A DNA stretch of 64,000 bases from Pararge aegeria (GCF_905163445.1 NC_053184.1:4340001-4404000), one strand, 5' to 3'; positions 11,784-23,376 are shown, numbered from the stretch's first letter. Notes: a model not told the origin generated them from the sequence alone. Numbers and translations are program-made.

Positions 11784-12122
11784 TTATTTTTATTAGTGCC
11801 TACATTTACGGCCTGTATTAGTATTGCTTTTTGTTATGCAACCTAATGCAGTTGAAATGCCTGTTAATAAACCTGCATTACTACCGAGACAGCCTGTTAA
11901 AACACCCTGTGCAGTCTGTCTGTTAACTACATTAGGGCTATATTACAACCATGTTCATGCATGCATTTTATATTGCAGACTGCAATCATTAGTAGACTTC
12001 ACGTTTAAAGACTCGAGGCAGAGAAATCTAACGCACAAAAACTGCATCAAAACTGCAATTTAGCAGCTAGAGAAGTGCACGTGTCACTCACGGTTATTCA
12101 TATTTAAAAATGTTTTATTCAT

Positions 12123-12396
12123 GACGGCCTATTGGCGCAGTGGGCAGCGACCCTGCTTTCTCAGTTTAAGGCTGTAGGTTCGATTCCCACACACACAGGT
12201 GCGATGAACTTGATTTTTTTTCAGTGTCAGGGGTGTATTTGTATATTATAAGTATTTAAGTATACTTGGGTACTAAGATAAATATTTTTATAAATAAAAA
12301 TATTCATCAGTCATCTTAGTACCTATAAAACAAGCTTCGCTTACTTTAAGGTTAGATGGCGATGTATGTATTGTCGTAGTATATTTATTTATTTAT
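12123..12396 (+). mobile_element. tRNA-derived SINE, family A
   Basis: Full copy: GACGGCCTATTGGCGCAGTG head, box B AGGTTCGATTCCC, body with TCAGTGTCAGGGGTG and CATCAGTCATCTTAGTACC, end TTGTCGTAGTATATTTATTT. The ATTT tail runs directly into the tail of a minus-strand Jockey-like LINE. Confidence 0.85.
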
Positions 12397-12397
12397 T

Positions 12398-12680
12398 CAT
12401 GTAGGTATAGGTACTTATGAGGCGTTTATACAATTTGTAAGGTGATGGTGATAACTACATTCGTTAACTTTAAACTAGAGCTAGGAGGACACAACAAACT
12501 TAGCCGGGTTTATCTTTTTTATGTTATCACCATCTCAGAGTCAAATTAATATATAGCTATTAAGTTAGAAAAATTCATACCCAAGCTATTTTATCATTCA
12601 TGTTATCCTTAATATAAAAAAAGGATATTTCTATAAGCTTACGTTTTATACAAACTTCGAACTTATTGAGAGACATCGCA
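12398..12680 (-). pseudogene. Jockey-like LINE ORF2 C-terminus and 3' UTR (family H)
   Basis: On the minus strand a short open stretch reads MSLNKFEVCIKRKLIE, then an IKDNMNDKIAWV end and a stop. This is close to the family H end at 49360-49707 (LKKFKVCIKRKLIE...YVNDKKAWV). The 3' UTR follows with GAGATGGTGATAACA and CCGGCTAAGTTTGTTGTG-like sequence. Strongly 5' truncated. Confidence 0.8.
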
Positions 12681-12704
12681 AAGAGGTAATTTGTCATTAA
12701 GTAC

Positions 12705-12890
12705 TTAATATATGATTTCACTCAAATGATTAGAGCCGGATGCTTCCATGCAACCTTGTCATTAAGAAACTCATCAATTGTATAATAACCTCGCTGTAAT
12801 AAATGTGTTTTAACACATTCTTTAAACTTATGCATTGGTAGGTCCAAAATTACCTTAGGAATCATATTATAAAAGCGTATTCAAGTCAGT
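12705..12890 (-). pseudogene. Jockey-like LINE ORF2 C-terminus (family I)
   Basis: The minus strand encodes MIPKVILDLPMHKFKE, then THLLQRGYYTIDEFLND and KVAWKHPAL, nearly identical to 38612-38848. It lies just upstream of the family H tail in the same orientation. Homology to family I begins near 12890. Confidence 0.8.
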
Positions 12891-13142
12891 AGCTCCCTCA
12901 TAAGCCTGGCTCCTCGTCACAAGTCTGATGACGCTGTAGTATGCAAAGCATAAGCACATCATTAGAACAAAGGAGATGCGCGTAGGTGTATACCTTAGAC
13001 CTGTCTGAGACAACATATACAAAAGGGAACGCTCCGACTCATTAAGTCGAACCTTTTTGAGAAGGGACATATTTTTCATATCGGAAAATTTAATAACACT
13101 ATCCGTTAATATATACACCTTATTATTAAAATTAACGACCAT
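12891..13142 (-). other. unidentified open stretch upstream of the LINE tail
   Basis: About 85 codons stay open on the minus strand and read into the LINE fragment out of frame. The encoded peptide has a hydrophobic run (SFVLMMCLCFAYYSVI) and a SERSLLYMLSQTGLRY stretch. I recognise no family. It could be a piece of an older LINE, a host gene fragment, or chance. Confidence 0.2.
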
Positions 13143-13240
13143 CGCTTTTCACTGTGATCATTATACATAAAATAATTAAAACTTCCGCTTGCGTTCAAAG
13201 AGAAATAAAACAGAAAAAAAACAATAAGTCGATCACAAAA

Positions 13241-13432
13241 GATTTTTATTGCCGCACCGACCCATTCCTTATAAAAACTCCTTTTGCTGTTGTCTGGGAG
13301 AGATCGCTTTATTAATAAGACCGCCTTTGCACACCAAAACTTGTTTTTTTATTATTTTTTTTATTTTTATCTTATGTGTTTCTCTTTGTATTTTGTTTTT
13401 GTGTGTGCAATAAAGAATTTAACAACAATAAT
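13241..13432 (+). mobile_element. CR1-like LINE 3' tail (family D), short copy
   Basis: Starts TTTTTATTGCCGCACCGACC and contains TTGTCTGGGAGAGATCGCTT, ATAAGACCGCCTTTGCACAC and GTGTGTGCAATAAAGAATTT. The right side of the family stem is mutated here. It shares its 5' boundary with the copy at 23487. Confidence 0.7.
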
Positions 13433-13654
13433 ATTTTTTTTAGTATTCAGATATACTTGATCTCAATTAGGTAATCCAATACCATAATAACAACACCTAC
13501 AGACTCCTCCTCACTTTCTCCTCCCAATTCCTATTTCAAAAACTTGACGTTTTGTATTAAAAATATTACATTAAAAGTAACTTTAATAACACTTTTGATA
13601 TTATTTGACTTTAAATCATTATCATTGATAATAATCATGATTATATGAATTTAT

Positions 13655-13895
13655 TACTGGCCTACTACAGGGCACGGGTTTCCTCCCACAATAATAAGGG
13701 TTAAGGGCCATAGTCCACCACGCTAGCCAAGTGCGGATTGTTGGAATTTTTGCACAAGCTTTTGAGAACATTATGGAGAAGTCTTAGCCATGTAGGTCTG
13801 GTAGCTGATATTGTAATAGCTTAAAACGCACATAACTTACAAAGTCAGAGGTGCCTTATGGGATTCGAACTCAAAATTGAAGCCAAATAGAAGTT
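13655..13895 (-). mobile_element. tRNA-derived SINE, family F
   Basis: Minus-strand copy: GGGATTCGAACTC at the right is an inverted box B. The body has ACTTTGTAAGTTATGTGCG and the end has GCTAGCGTGGTGGACTATGG. It matches 41004-41310 and 63685-63990. Confidence 0.75.
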
Positions 13896-14924
13896 TATCT
13901 GCAAAACTAATCACTTTAGTTCATACATAAGTGCTTCTATTTATTAGATGAATTTTTATTAGAGTGGTGAACAACTCTAATTTCGATCTGCAGGTCTAGG
14001 TATTACTTATTTCTAGACAGAAAACTCAGTCTTCATCATTATATTGTCAAGCAATTCACATCCAATTGTTTGGTGTTGGCGTTAGTGCTTGCAAAAACTC
14101 ATAACGTAAAAATTATAAGCCTGACTCGGGATTTGCAGGGAGTACCAAATGATAACAAAGATCAACGAGGCAGTTCCTTTGAATATATATATTTAAATTT
14201 CTATGTCACCGACGTCTGTCAGCAACTAGAGCAGTTTCATACGAATACGAAAATATCGTACTAAATAAAATAACAACACTCAGACGTTAATTGAATGCCG
14301 AGAAGTGGACCGAGTCTTTACCATTCAATTTCATTTTCCTGAAAAAAAATTAAAGCTCTTGAAATTGTCCTGGAAATAAATAAACAGACGAATTCAATTG
14401 ATTCAAAGAGACAATAAGGACTCTGTAGACGCCACTCCATTCTGTAGTTAACATTAAATAGTTTTATTTATGGAATACTCAACTAAACTAGATTCGCCCA
14501 CGTCTTCGTTCGGGCAATTATTTATCTGCTTCGTTATTAATGTTTTAGATAGCAAATAAAAATGCCACTTTTCAAACAGATTTATTTTATTATCTATTCT
14601 TTCGTAATACAAATTTCTAGACAAAGAAAACGCTTAGAAAACTGTTGCTGGAACTAGTAATCGAGCCTGGGACTTCGTATTCTGTAGTCGAACACGTTGA
14701 AACTAGCCTTCTTCTTGTTCTTGTTCTTGTTTAAGTTAAGATTTGCATGGCTTTAAATGGGCTGAACATTGTTCTGTATAAATTTTTTGTAACATCTATA
14801 ATTTCACATGATTTTTTCAAAATATAAATGATTATTATTATGATAACATTATGTGGAGTGGGCACCAAATGTCTTTTTCAAATTCTGACAAACTTACTTG
14901 ACTACATACTAAGTGGCACCCAGA
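13896..14924. other. no recognisable gene; possible SINE head remnant near 14640-14705
   Basis: The sequence AATCGAGCCTGGGACTTCGT resembles an inverted box B region of a SINE. A CTTGTT repeat lies at 14710-14735. Nothing else is supported. Confidence 0.35.
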
Positions 14925-15082
14925 AATGATGTGCCGCGAAGCGATTTAGCATTGCGGTACGATGTCGCGTACAAGCAGATTATAATGGTATGAGACCGCT
15001 ACCACGTTAGACTACACCAGGTCGGATTACAGTCAAGATAGCTCTTGACTTCAATCTTGACCTGTAATGGAACAAAAAAAAG
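14925..15082 (+). mobile_element. tRNA-derived SINE, family G, 5'-truncated
   Basis: GTGCCGCGAAGCGATTTAGC, GGTACGATGTCGCGT, CTACCACGTTAGACT and CTTGACCTGTAATGGAACAAAAAAA match the 3' half and A-rich end of family G. Confidence 0.65.
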
Positions 15083-16744
15083 ATATATTTTTTTGGTAAA
15101 TTTTGACTACCTGACTAGACCAAAAAGTCACATAACATTATTAAAAGAGATTAATGAACTTAAGCGTAGTGTTGCTAGCAACGTTTCATTTATTTTTTTC
15201 TTGATTAAGAACCAGTTCACGGCTTATTCGGTTCGCTGTTGACACATTTCCGAGGGCCTTGTTAGCGCGCTAACAACCAGATTGTTGTGAAGGGCTCGGA
15301 CAAGGGTGATCTGTGCCCCGTGACTCGCTTTTATTCTTGTTTTGTCGTGTTTTTGCACAATAGGCACGTATCCACTCAATCGGATACGATTTGAAAGGTA
15401 CCAGTGTTTCATAATTTCAAATTTCACATCGATAAGATCTCAATCATTATTATCAGCCTCACTCCCACTATTGGTCATGGTTCTCTTTTCTGTGAGACAA
15501 GATAGTTTTAGAACATCCATCATGGTAATCGGGGCACATATAAGTGGTAGAAGCCTGGATCCTCTAAAAGTTACCATCGATTTCCTAACTCAATACCTAA
15601 ATGGGAGATCAAAATTAAGGCCAGTTGTTTTTTTTTCTTATGTTTACGTATTTGTTACATTAATAACGATATCAGAGAATGAAATTTATTGACTTGTTTA
15701 TGAGCGTTTACCTTGACAGGGCGTTGAATGGTCGCATAGGAGAATACTGACGCGTGTACGGTCTAAAACCCTCTCGTTAATGACCGAAGAAGCCCGTGCC
15801 CATTACTAACATATTAATAGACTTATGATGAAGTTTATGACCATATTCAATCCTTAACTAATATGAAAATATGTACCCAAATCAGTTCGCTTGAACAAAA
15901 ACTAACTGTTGGTCTATTTACACCCATCCCAATTTAAATTCCGCAAAGCAAAGTGTAAAAAGCGGTGGATGTTTTCAATGACGCGTAGATCACACAGTTT
16001 GATTGCGTTTCCTATGTGCCAATCTATGTTTACTCACGATCGGTGCTGCAGAAAGGAAAACGTATAAAGACGCGTAATGAAATAAGATGGCTTGATGGCC
16101 GGACCAGATTAAGGAGGAGTGGATAACTGTACAAAGGGCTTGAAGCATGAACTTAGGTAAACTGATAAGGAAGAATTAAAACATTATATAGCCCACTATA
16201 AGGTCATGTTAACATCATCGGCGTCATCAACAGGTGTCTGTGTAGAGCATGCATGAAGACGGACGAAACATCAATGCACGTAGAAACACGAATGCTAGAG
16301 CGCACGGTATGCGCATATAGGCAAACTCAAAGTCTTCCTGGGAAGTTACAAGTCCAGCGTAGAAGAGTTCTACGCTGAAAACGACCCAGTGAAGCAGAAC
16401 AAGAAGAATACGCCAATATAAAACATCATTATTAACTTTGGAGGACCTGAATAATATTTCCCGTAACCGTTTAGCATATACATGAAGCACTGACAATACA
16501 GTTTACTAAATTGATGAAGACCAGCTGAAGCAAAGAGAACATTATCGTTTATGAGCTGGGGTGTTACTTTAAGCTAGAAATTTTTTGAACAAAGCGCTCT
16601 TTAATTATATTATGTAACTTCTAGTGATTGAGACCATTCAGTAAAGTCAAATAAAATATTTATTTAAGTCGCCGAAAGTTTCGGGATCCTGCGGACATCT
16701 TAATGCTGCAGCCTCATTGAATCTGCAATTAATTGTTATCTTAT
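15083..16744. other. no supported gene
   Basis: Open frames (for example a 116-codon plus-strand frame ending 15692 and an 89-codon minus-strand frame at 16227-16496) show no recognisable domain or splice context. Bases 16060-16130 encode a RWLDG-like stretch that may be a LINE end, but too weakly to call. Confidence 0.35.
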
Positions 16745-16905
16745 ATTGTATCCTCAGGAGATGTTGACTTTACAATGATTCTTCTGGGGATGCTCCGGTT
16801 TTGGAGCATCCCCAGCGAAACGTGCGTAGAGGGTACATTGCCGAAGATCTGATTGTCATGCAGGTTCTCGTGCTTTTCGTGGAGTATAGCAAATTAAGCT
16901 AAATA
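16745..16905 (+). mobile_element. family B inverted-repeat element, rearranged copy
   Basis: Contains the family core GCTCCGGTTTTGGAGC, AACGTGCGTAGAGGGTACAT, TGCCGAAGATCTG and the end GGAGTATAGCAAATTAAGCT. The left 35 bases (CCTCAGGAGATGTTGACTTT) are inverted relative to other copies. A perfect 13-bp hairpin at 16784-16815 replaces the usual core. Confidence 0.7.
16784..16815. repeat. perfect hairpin, 13-bp arms, 6-nt loop
   Basis: Arms CTGGGGATGCTCC and GGAGCATCCCCAG surround GGTTTT. Other family B copies read GGAGCGAAACG at the right arm, so eight extra bases completed the stem here. Confidence 0.9.
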
Positions 16906-19660
16906 TTTTTTATGACTATTCTATATTTTAATTTAGCTGAGGCTGACATTTCTTTATATTTTATTTCTATAGATAAATAAAATTAATTCCACTGAAGTTA
17001 TTAATTTTTTTTGTATTTTATCTACTACGTTTCCGTGGATATAGTCATCTCTTTTCACCACCCCTTCTATCGTCTTCGCTTCAATAGATATGCATCCTAA
17101 TCCGTTCGTACTCTTGTGTTTCGTCTCGTTGTTTTTCCATTAAGATGTATTGCGATTTCCGGTGTTTTTTTTTTTCATTATAATAATAATTTATTAAGTA
17201 AAATTACCGCCGGAATTCAATACTCGTACATGTATTACCGTACATGTATAAGTATGTACTGACAAGTATAGAAACGGTCACGTGGTCTAAGGTCACGTGA
17301 ATTGCCGCTATACTCTGGCAGAGTTCGTTTGTTTAGCTAGTTAACCCTAAAAATTATTATGTCAAATGAGTTAAATGTTAACTATTCGCAAATTCATCAG
17401 AAATACCGATTTCAAGACATTTCATGATGGCCGTTACGGAGGATCAAATACTCATGCAATTTAAATGAGATCAATATGGCGATAAACTCTTCAAACGATA
17501 AGGGATAGTCAAAATAGATTTATTTTGAGAGGGAATTGTATCTTTATTGTTTAAAAAGGGGATTATAGTTTACCGGGGGGATACCTCGTCTCTTCTAGAC
17601 GTAGAGTCAAACTTTCATTATTTTGGTGGTTAATAGGTCATGAGTATATATAAAAGTTAAGCCTAGTTAAGTTTTAGTTTCATAGAAATATACTTTCATA
17701 TGTTACGGTCGGTGGATATATGGGTCGCAGGGAATTAAAAGACGTCTACACCGTTCGACTGACTGCTTTATAATAAATAAATTCATAAAACCATTGTACA
17801 AAAAACGAACAGTTAACACAGAGAAAGCGAATTACACAAATGGCTGAGAAAAATGGAATTAATCATAGCCACAGATAACACTATTGCACCAAAGACTTCG
17901 ATTTTTTGTATATTCCAACAGTTACATTTTTATATGAGGTGGTTTTACATACTTTTATCCGACAGTTCTAACGAGACAGAAATTAGTTTAAGACTGAATC
18001 AAGCAAAGCACGACTGGCCACATCTAGTAGATTATATAAATACATATTCCTAATAGACTGTATCATCCTTCTGATTCGCTCCAGAACAGCAGCTTCACTT
18101 CAGTATTCATATTTCTATAAAATTTAAGTACTCCATTAAGCGTCCACATGTCACCGAAAACCGCACGTAAACTACGTATGTAGAGAGCCAGTCAAATTGC
18201 AAAACAAATTAAAACTCCATAAAAGTCGGAGCCCGATGTTTATACCTAAAGTTGGTGGCAACTTACGTTATTTTAAAAAAGGATGTAACTTTAACTTTCT
18301 TAAAACCCCACCTCGGCAACTTTAAGTTGGCTTATCTTAACTATAGTTTAAAGCTTCCGTGGCATCTTTTATTTTTAATCTCCCCCCAACGGCAAACGCT
18401 GGCGGAGTTGAAATTACTTTGTTCTTAAGCAAAGATCGAAGAACCGTTCATTTTTCAATACTTTGTTAACTGCTATCGCCTCAACTTCAGTAATTAAGTA
18501 TCAACTTGGTCACTTGATACTGAGTATGCTATCATCAACTTCTAAAGAACATTCTTTAGTTTCTTTTTAATAGCGTACTGAGCGTTTAATGTTGAAAGTA
18601 TTTGTTATTTTTATTAGTCTTAATCATGGAATTAGTTTTTTTTTCATCCTCGGGGTTTTCGTGAGGTCTAGTCATAATAATAATTATATCTATTATGATC
18701 CATCTGCGTACTTATCTTTATTCAAAATCATTAATCTTTTATAATTTACGATTGAATAAAAATGTAACACACTCCTAAATTTTTCTAAAGTCCACTTTTT
18801 TATACTTACACTAACTTATTTTAACAATTTAAGGCAAAATATGTTCTTAAATAGTATAAAATAATAAAAACACTCAATCATACCGAAAACTTATTTTTAT
18901 TTTCTATTTTTATAATATACTTTACACTAAAATAATATTAAGTTATTGTTGACATAATAAGACGGGTTTATAAAAAGGCAAAGGTTCTCATTTTAAAAAT
19001 AAAAATATGAAGAACGTAAAAAATTAATGTTAGTATTTTAACTATGCTAGTAATGATAATTTCCTACGCATAACTCCTAATTAAAGCACCATCTTCAGCA
19101 TTTATGTCCGTTTTCAGTAATCCCAAGCAAAGCCTAAATCGAATGTTCCACGATTTAAGTGGTGTCTATAGAAAATAAAATTTTCGCCAACTCTTAGGTG
19201 ACAAGTATTGGGTTTATGTATGCCTAGGAAACATTAGGCGTTACTTATTTAAGCATTACCTCTTCTTCGTTAGAGAAAACAAGAATTGGTGTATGAGTGC
19301 GTAGCGCTGGGTACGCTCCATACAGGGATATTCCCATTTTATTACTTATGCATCCACAAGTTAAACGTGTAGAATGTTTAACAATATGCTTTAAAAAGTG
19401 TAAGCTTTTATTCCTTGTACTCCGGGCAAACTTACGGGCAATCATCTTACATCTACGCGTATACCTCACTTCTACGAGAGAGGAGGCCGGTGCCCAGCAA
19501 TAATACATAAATAGGCTGAGGGTGATGGAGATGATGTATGATGTATGTGGTTAGAAGCTATAGGATTTTGTGGTTAAATATTTTTACACGCTTTATATTT
19601 ACGTATGTATGTAACCGACCCCTTTGAGCTCGATTTTGACCCACTTAAAACTGTCAGATT
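16906..19660. other. mostly unrecognised; paired E-box motif at 17276-17300
   Basis: No coding frame is supported. GGTCACGTG occurs twice within 25 bases (17276-17284 and 17291-17299); this could bind bHLH factors but has no gene context. A direct repeat around GTACATGTAT lies at 17226-17249. Confidence 0.3.
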
Positions 19661-19661
19661 T

Positions 19662-19697
19662 AAATAAATAAATAAATAAATATACTACGACAAATTA
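19662..19697 (-). repeat. tail fragment of SINE A
   Basis: AAATAAATAAATATACTACGACA is the reverse of the family A end (TGTCGTAGTATATTTATTT). Only the last ~35 bases are present. Confidence 0.5.
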
Positions 19698-19967
19698 TTC
19701 CAATTTGCAATATAAAAAATAAGATTATTTAGTTTTTTCGAACGATTAATTACAATTACTACAGCGCCATCTAGACCCAAATGTATAAAAACCTATGGCG
19801 TTACCAACAGATGGCGTTCGCGTACCTAACTTAAAAAAAGCGTAGCGTAAAATACTAATTCCACAGAAAATTAAGTAACAAGGCTATAATACTATAAAAA
19901 GCGTGTTTTTTAGTTTTTTAAACTATTATTTTTTTTAAATGTCTAACCTCAGGAATTACTGAAGGAC

Positions 19968-20009
19968 GCGGCTGGACGTTACTACGCGAGCGTAGTAACG
20001 TCCAGCCGC
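19968..20009. repeat. perfect inverted repeat, 20-bp arms, 2-nt loop
   Basis: GCGGCTGGACGTTACTACGC is followed by GA and then its exact reverse complement. It is GC-rich against an AT-rich background. No flanking element is recognised. Confidence 0.9.
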
Positions 20010-20800
20010 TAGCACCTAGTACGAGTACCTACAGGAAAATTTACTTTATAACGATCCATAAATATTTATTAAAATCTTAAAAGTGTAAATAATACGACTA
20101 ATCGTAGCCCAAGATAGATTGCTTTAGAAAAAAGTTGATTAATTAAATCAAATATTTTTTATCGCAATACAAAACTTAGCCGTAAAAATTTAACCGCAAT
20201 TTCATTACGGTTGCTACGTTTCAAAATGGCTTCTGTAATCAGAAGGCGAACGAAGTCTTGAGTTGACTTAGAATAACTTGAGTTCAGGTTAGTTCAGACG
20301 AGAGTTTGATGCGGAAATTATGTAAATCGTCCTCGAGTTTGATTGCAGACAACTACTGTCGGCCTCTGTGACTGGGGTCAATTAATTAATTTGACTGCCT
20401 ATCTCCAAGTGCTATTGAATTACTTCATGAATAACTTGTTAATTAGTATAAGCGTGCGATTGAATTAGAGGCACGGCGCGGGACAAAAAGTTACCTAAGC
20501 CGCTTGGCTGGCTAATATTTATTATACTAAACACAGTGTTATACATGAACAAGTCTTTGTTTCTTCGAAATAGATTTACATTTACATACCTTCTCATTTT
20601 AACATGAAACAAGCGGACCCGGCAGACGTCGTCGCGTCGTCGCAAAAGCCTCCGTAAAAAAATTAAAGACAGAGGCAAACTTGCTGTATTTTTACAATAT
20701 AATTATAACACATAGTATTTTTCAGACAAAACATTGCTCTTTTTAAAGGATAAGAGGATATAAAAAACCGACTTACTCGAAATGGACATAGGTTAGTGAC
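20010..20800. other. no recognisable feature
   Basis: AT-rich; short open frames show no known domain. Confidence 0.4.
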
Positions 20801-20804
20801 ATCT

Positions 20805-21165
20805 GTGTGTTGTCTGCGAAAGGTACAGAAGTCATTTGCAGGATTGAGTATAAGACGATTGCTAAGGTAATGTTGGACCTACCAATGCATAAGTTTATAC
20901 AATGTGTTGAAACATATTTAATTAATTGTGGTTACTATACTATTGATGAAGTTCTTAACGACAAGGCTGCTGGGAAACATGCCCCGCTGTCATCTCTCGT
21001 AAGATAGAAACAAATATGAACTAAAGAGCAATCTTCTGAGTTTCATGCCGACTCTTTTCGGTAGAATCTACCCTCCAAACCATTGGTAGAGTCACTACAA
21101 ACAGATTAACTTTAAGTTTCAAAAGTGCTTAAAAACACGGCCTATTGAAATTAATTAATTTTAAT
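20805..21165 (+). pseudogene. Jockey-like LINE ORF2 C-terminus and 3' UTR (family I)
   Basis: The plus strand encodes KVMLDLPMHKF, then CVETYLINCGYYTIDEVLND and KAAGKHAPL before a stop near 21007. The 3' UTR follows with TCTTTTCGGTAGAATCTACC and TTTCAAAAGTGCTTA. It is more diverged than the copy at 38612 and lacks a clean TTTTGAA tail. Confidence 0.8.
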
Positions 21166-21813
21166 TATTATTTTCGTTCTTCCCGGTAAAGCACCGGTAC
21201 GTACCGGTTCCAATTATGTTTCAAAACCCATTGAAATGTAAACACAAAATTTAATTCAATTCCTTCCAGCTATTTAGGACGAGCTAGGTGACAAACACAC
21301 GTACAGAAAGATTGTTTTATATATATTGGCTGAACTCACTTGTATTAGTTATATAAAGTTAGTAGCCCGGCTACCTTTAAAAGTGCGTGTAGTTATACAT
21401 CATGGTCATACATTGATACCCAGAATAAGAGAATGAGAAGAGAGAGAAGAGAATGTTTATACAAATTACATCTCGTAGTACGTTTACTGAAACAGGACAT
21501 AAAGTACGTACTTATATATCGGCTTTCGACTGACTGAGGTTACGCAACAAAATCTTGATTGGAAACTAATGCATAGAAGCTGACATAGTTTATATTACAT
21601 GTTTTTCTAGAGCAACATGGTTTCCAGAACAACAATGGTTTCTTAAATTAAATTATTATTAATATTAATAATATGTATGAGTAGACCTTATTATAATATG
21701 CTCCCCAACCAACACTTTTTTTAAAAAGGCAACGGTATCTTAACAACAAGAAAAAAGCAATAAACACCCAACATCTTAACGTTACTTTATTGCAAAATAT
21801 TAGTTAGATTAAA
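21166..21813. other. no recognisable feature
   Basis: AT-rich, with a GAGAAGAGAGAGAAGAGAAT purine run near 21433. Nothing else is recognised. Confidence 0.4.
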
Positions 21814-21945
21814 TAACTAAATAAATAAATAAACATACTACGACACTACACAGATCACCATCTAGCCCCAAAGTAAGCGTAGCTTGTGTTATGGATACAA
21901 AGATGACTGATGAATATTTTTATGAAAAATATAAGAGTTTCAGAA
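21814..21945 (-). mobile_element. tRNA-derived SINE, family A, head missing
   Basis: AAATAAATAAACATACTACG, CACCATCTAGCCCCAAAGTA and AAGATGACTGATGAATATTT are the inverted 3' half of family A. The tRNA-like head is absent. Confidence 0.7.
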
Positions 21946-22437
21946 ACTGTACTCAGGAGAAGAAGTGGGCAACCCTTAGTATAATTAATATAAAACACCT
22001 TTCATCTTAAAGGCTCAGAGGGAAACAGCAACATCAAAGAGCCCATTCTCACTTACAAAGTCATAACTAAGTGACGAAACTTTATTTGTGAAAAAAAGGC
22101 AACAATCCTTCTAACAAGTACCGGTTTTACAAACGAGTGCCTTAAAATTCAGCGGTTGAATTCAACAAATTAGTGAAGATGGAATGAGTAAGTCTTGTTA
22201 GTAATAAGTTGGTTTCGAGAAAACTTTCAGGAACTATGCTAATCAGCAGACAATCGTCTTGATTGCTGTCTGCCTTTGGAACTGCGAGGCGTGTAAATGA
22301 AGCCTGAGCGTTACTTGTGAAGATTAAGATTTTACTACAAGCTTGCACAAACCAGAAACAAAATTATAGCTTGCAACTATGGTGCGATTCAACACCACGC
22401 GCCACATGCAGAGTGGGATTTGATATAAATCCACGAT

Positions 22438-22736
22438 ATGTAATGAAAATTAAGCTTAAATTGCTTTACTCCGCGAAAAGCAGCAGAATCTGTATGGTGA
22501 TCTCATCTCACATCCTCAATATCTCCTAAGGATGATGATGATCCGGTTTTGGAGCGAAACTAGCGTAGAGGGTACATTGCAGAAGATCTGTTTGGTGTGG
22601 AGTATAAGGATTGAAGAAATTATAAATAACACCTTACAGATTCTGCTGCTTTTCGCGGAGTTAATTAAGCTTAATCTTCAAAACATATTATGGAATTCTG
22701 CAAAGTAATGCCTGCTTATATCCAAAATTCTATCCA
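22438..22736 (+). mobile_element. family B inverted-repeat element flanked by a 15-bp direct repeat
   Basis: The left arm (ATGAAAATTAAGCTTAAATT, then ACTCCGCGAAAAGCAGCAGA) is mirrored at the right (TTCTGCTGCTTTTCGCGGAG). The core reads GGTTTTGGAGCGAAACTAGC. The direct repeat ATATAAATCCACGAT flanks the unit (22423-22437 and 22737-22751). The 3' part continues about 55 bases past the arm (ATTATGGAATTCTGCAAAGT), and this extension is shared in part with the copy at 25469. Confidence 0.75.
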
Positions 22737-22751
22737 ATATAAATCCACGAT

Positions 22752-23300
22752 TTTAAGTCCATACAAACTTCAAGATGGAGATGGTTTATTATAATTGCTA
22801 TCAGTCTGTCAGCGACTTCGGTTGAGTAGACTATTTTCGGCTACTTCTCTTCTATTGTAATAAGTGCGAAAGTTAATACGCGAAAGAAGGGAAAAGCAAA
22901 ATTTGCGTATTTATCATTTTAATGTATAGTTTCTGGGATAAAAAGTGCAGCTGTTGTTTATTATTCCAAGACCGAACATCTTACTATACCAGAACCGTTC
23001 AGATGTTGGAGTATGAAAAATTTATAGGAAGATTTCATTGTACATCGATCAAAAACAAGTTATTTTGTTCTGAATAAAGAGGAGCCTATGTCTATCTTCG
23101 ACCAAGATAGTAATGAGCTAGCTATGCAAAAAATCACTAAGCCCGTTGTTCTATTGCTGCGTTATAGACGGGAAAACCAATAAACCTACTTCTGTCTTTT
23201 TAAAACTTATAACTACGTTATCCGATGAACTTCGCACCTTTTACTGTCAGTGACAACTGCTATGAAATTAAACAATTCCGAGTTTTAAACAACTTTTTTG
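22752..23300. other. no recognisable feature
   Basis: AT-rich; no supported gene or repeat. Confidence 0.4.
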
Positions 23301-23308
23301 TTTTTAAC

Positions 23309-23376
23309 AAACTACATACTATAACGCTACATACATAAACTATTTTTTATGTATGTAGCGTTATAGTATGTAGTTT
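23309..23376. repeat. perfect inverted repeat, 31-bp arms, 6-nt loop
   Basis: Arms at 23309-23339 and 23346-23376 are exact reverse complements; they begin AAACTACATACTATAACGCT. The loop is CTATTT. AT-rich palindromic sequence (ATATATTATATATAATAATT) follows at 23400-23420. Confidence 0.9.

Noticed and set aside
15342..15692. 116-codon open frame
   Set aside because: No recognisable domain, atypical composition and no splice context; consistent with chance.
16060..16130. RWLDG-like stretch as a LINE end
   Set aside because: Too short and interrupted by stops to support.
16227..16496. 89-codon open frame on the minus strand
   Set aside because: No domain or homology pattern recognised; surrounding sequence shows no gene structure.
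19761..19815. CGCCATCT motifs (also at 34090)
   Set aside because: Short motif common in lepidopteran repeats, also part of SINE A; no gene or site assigned.
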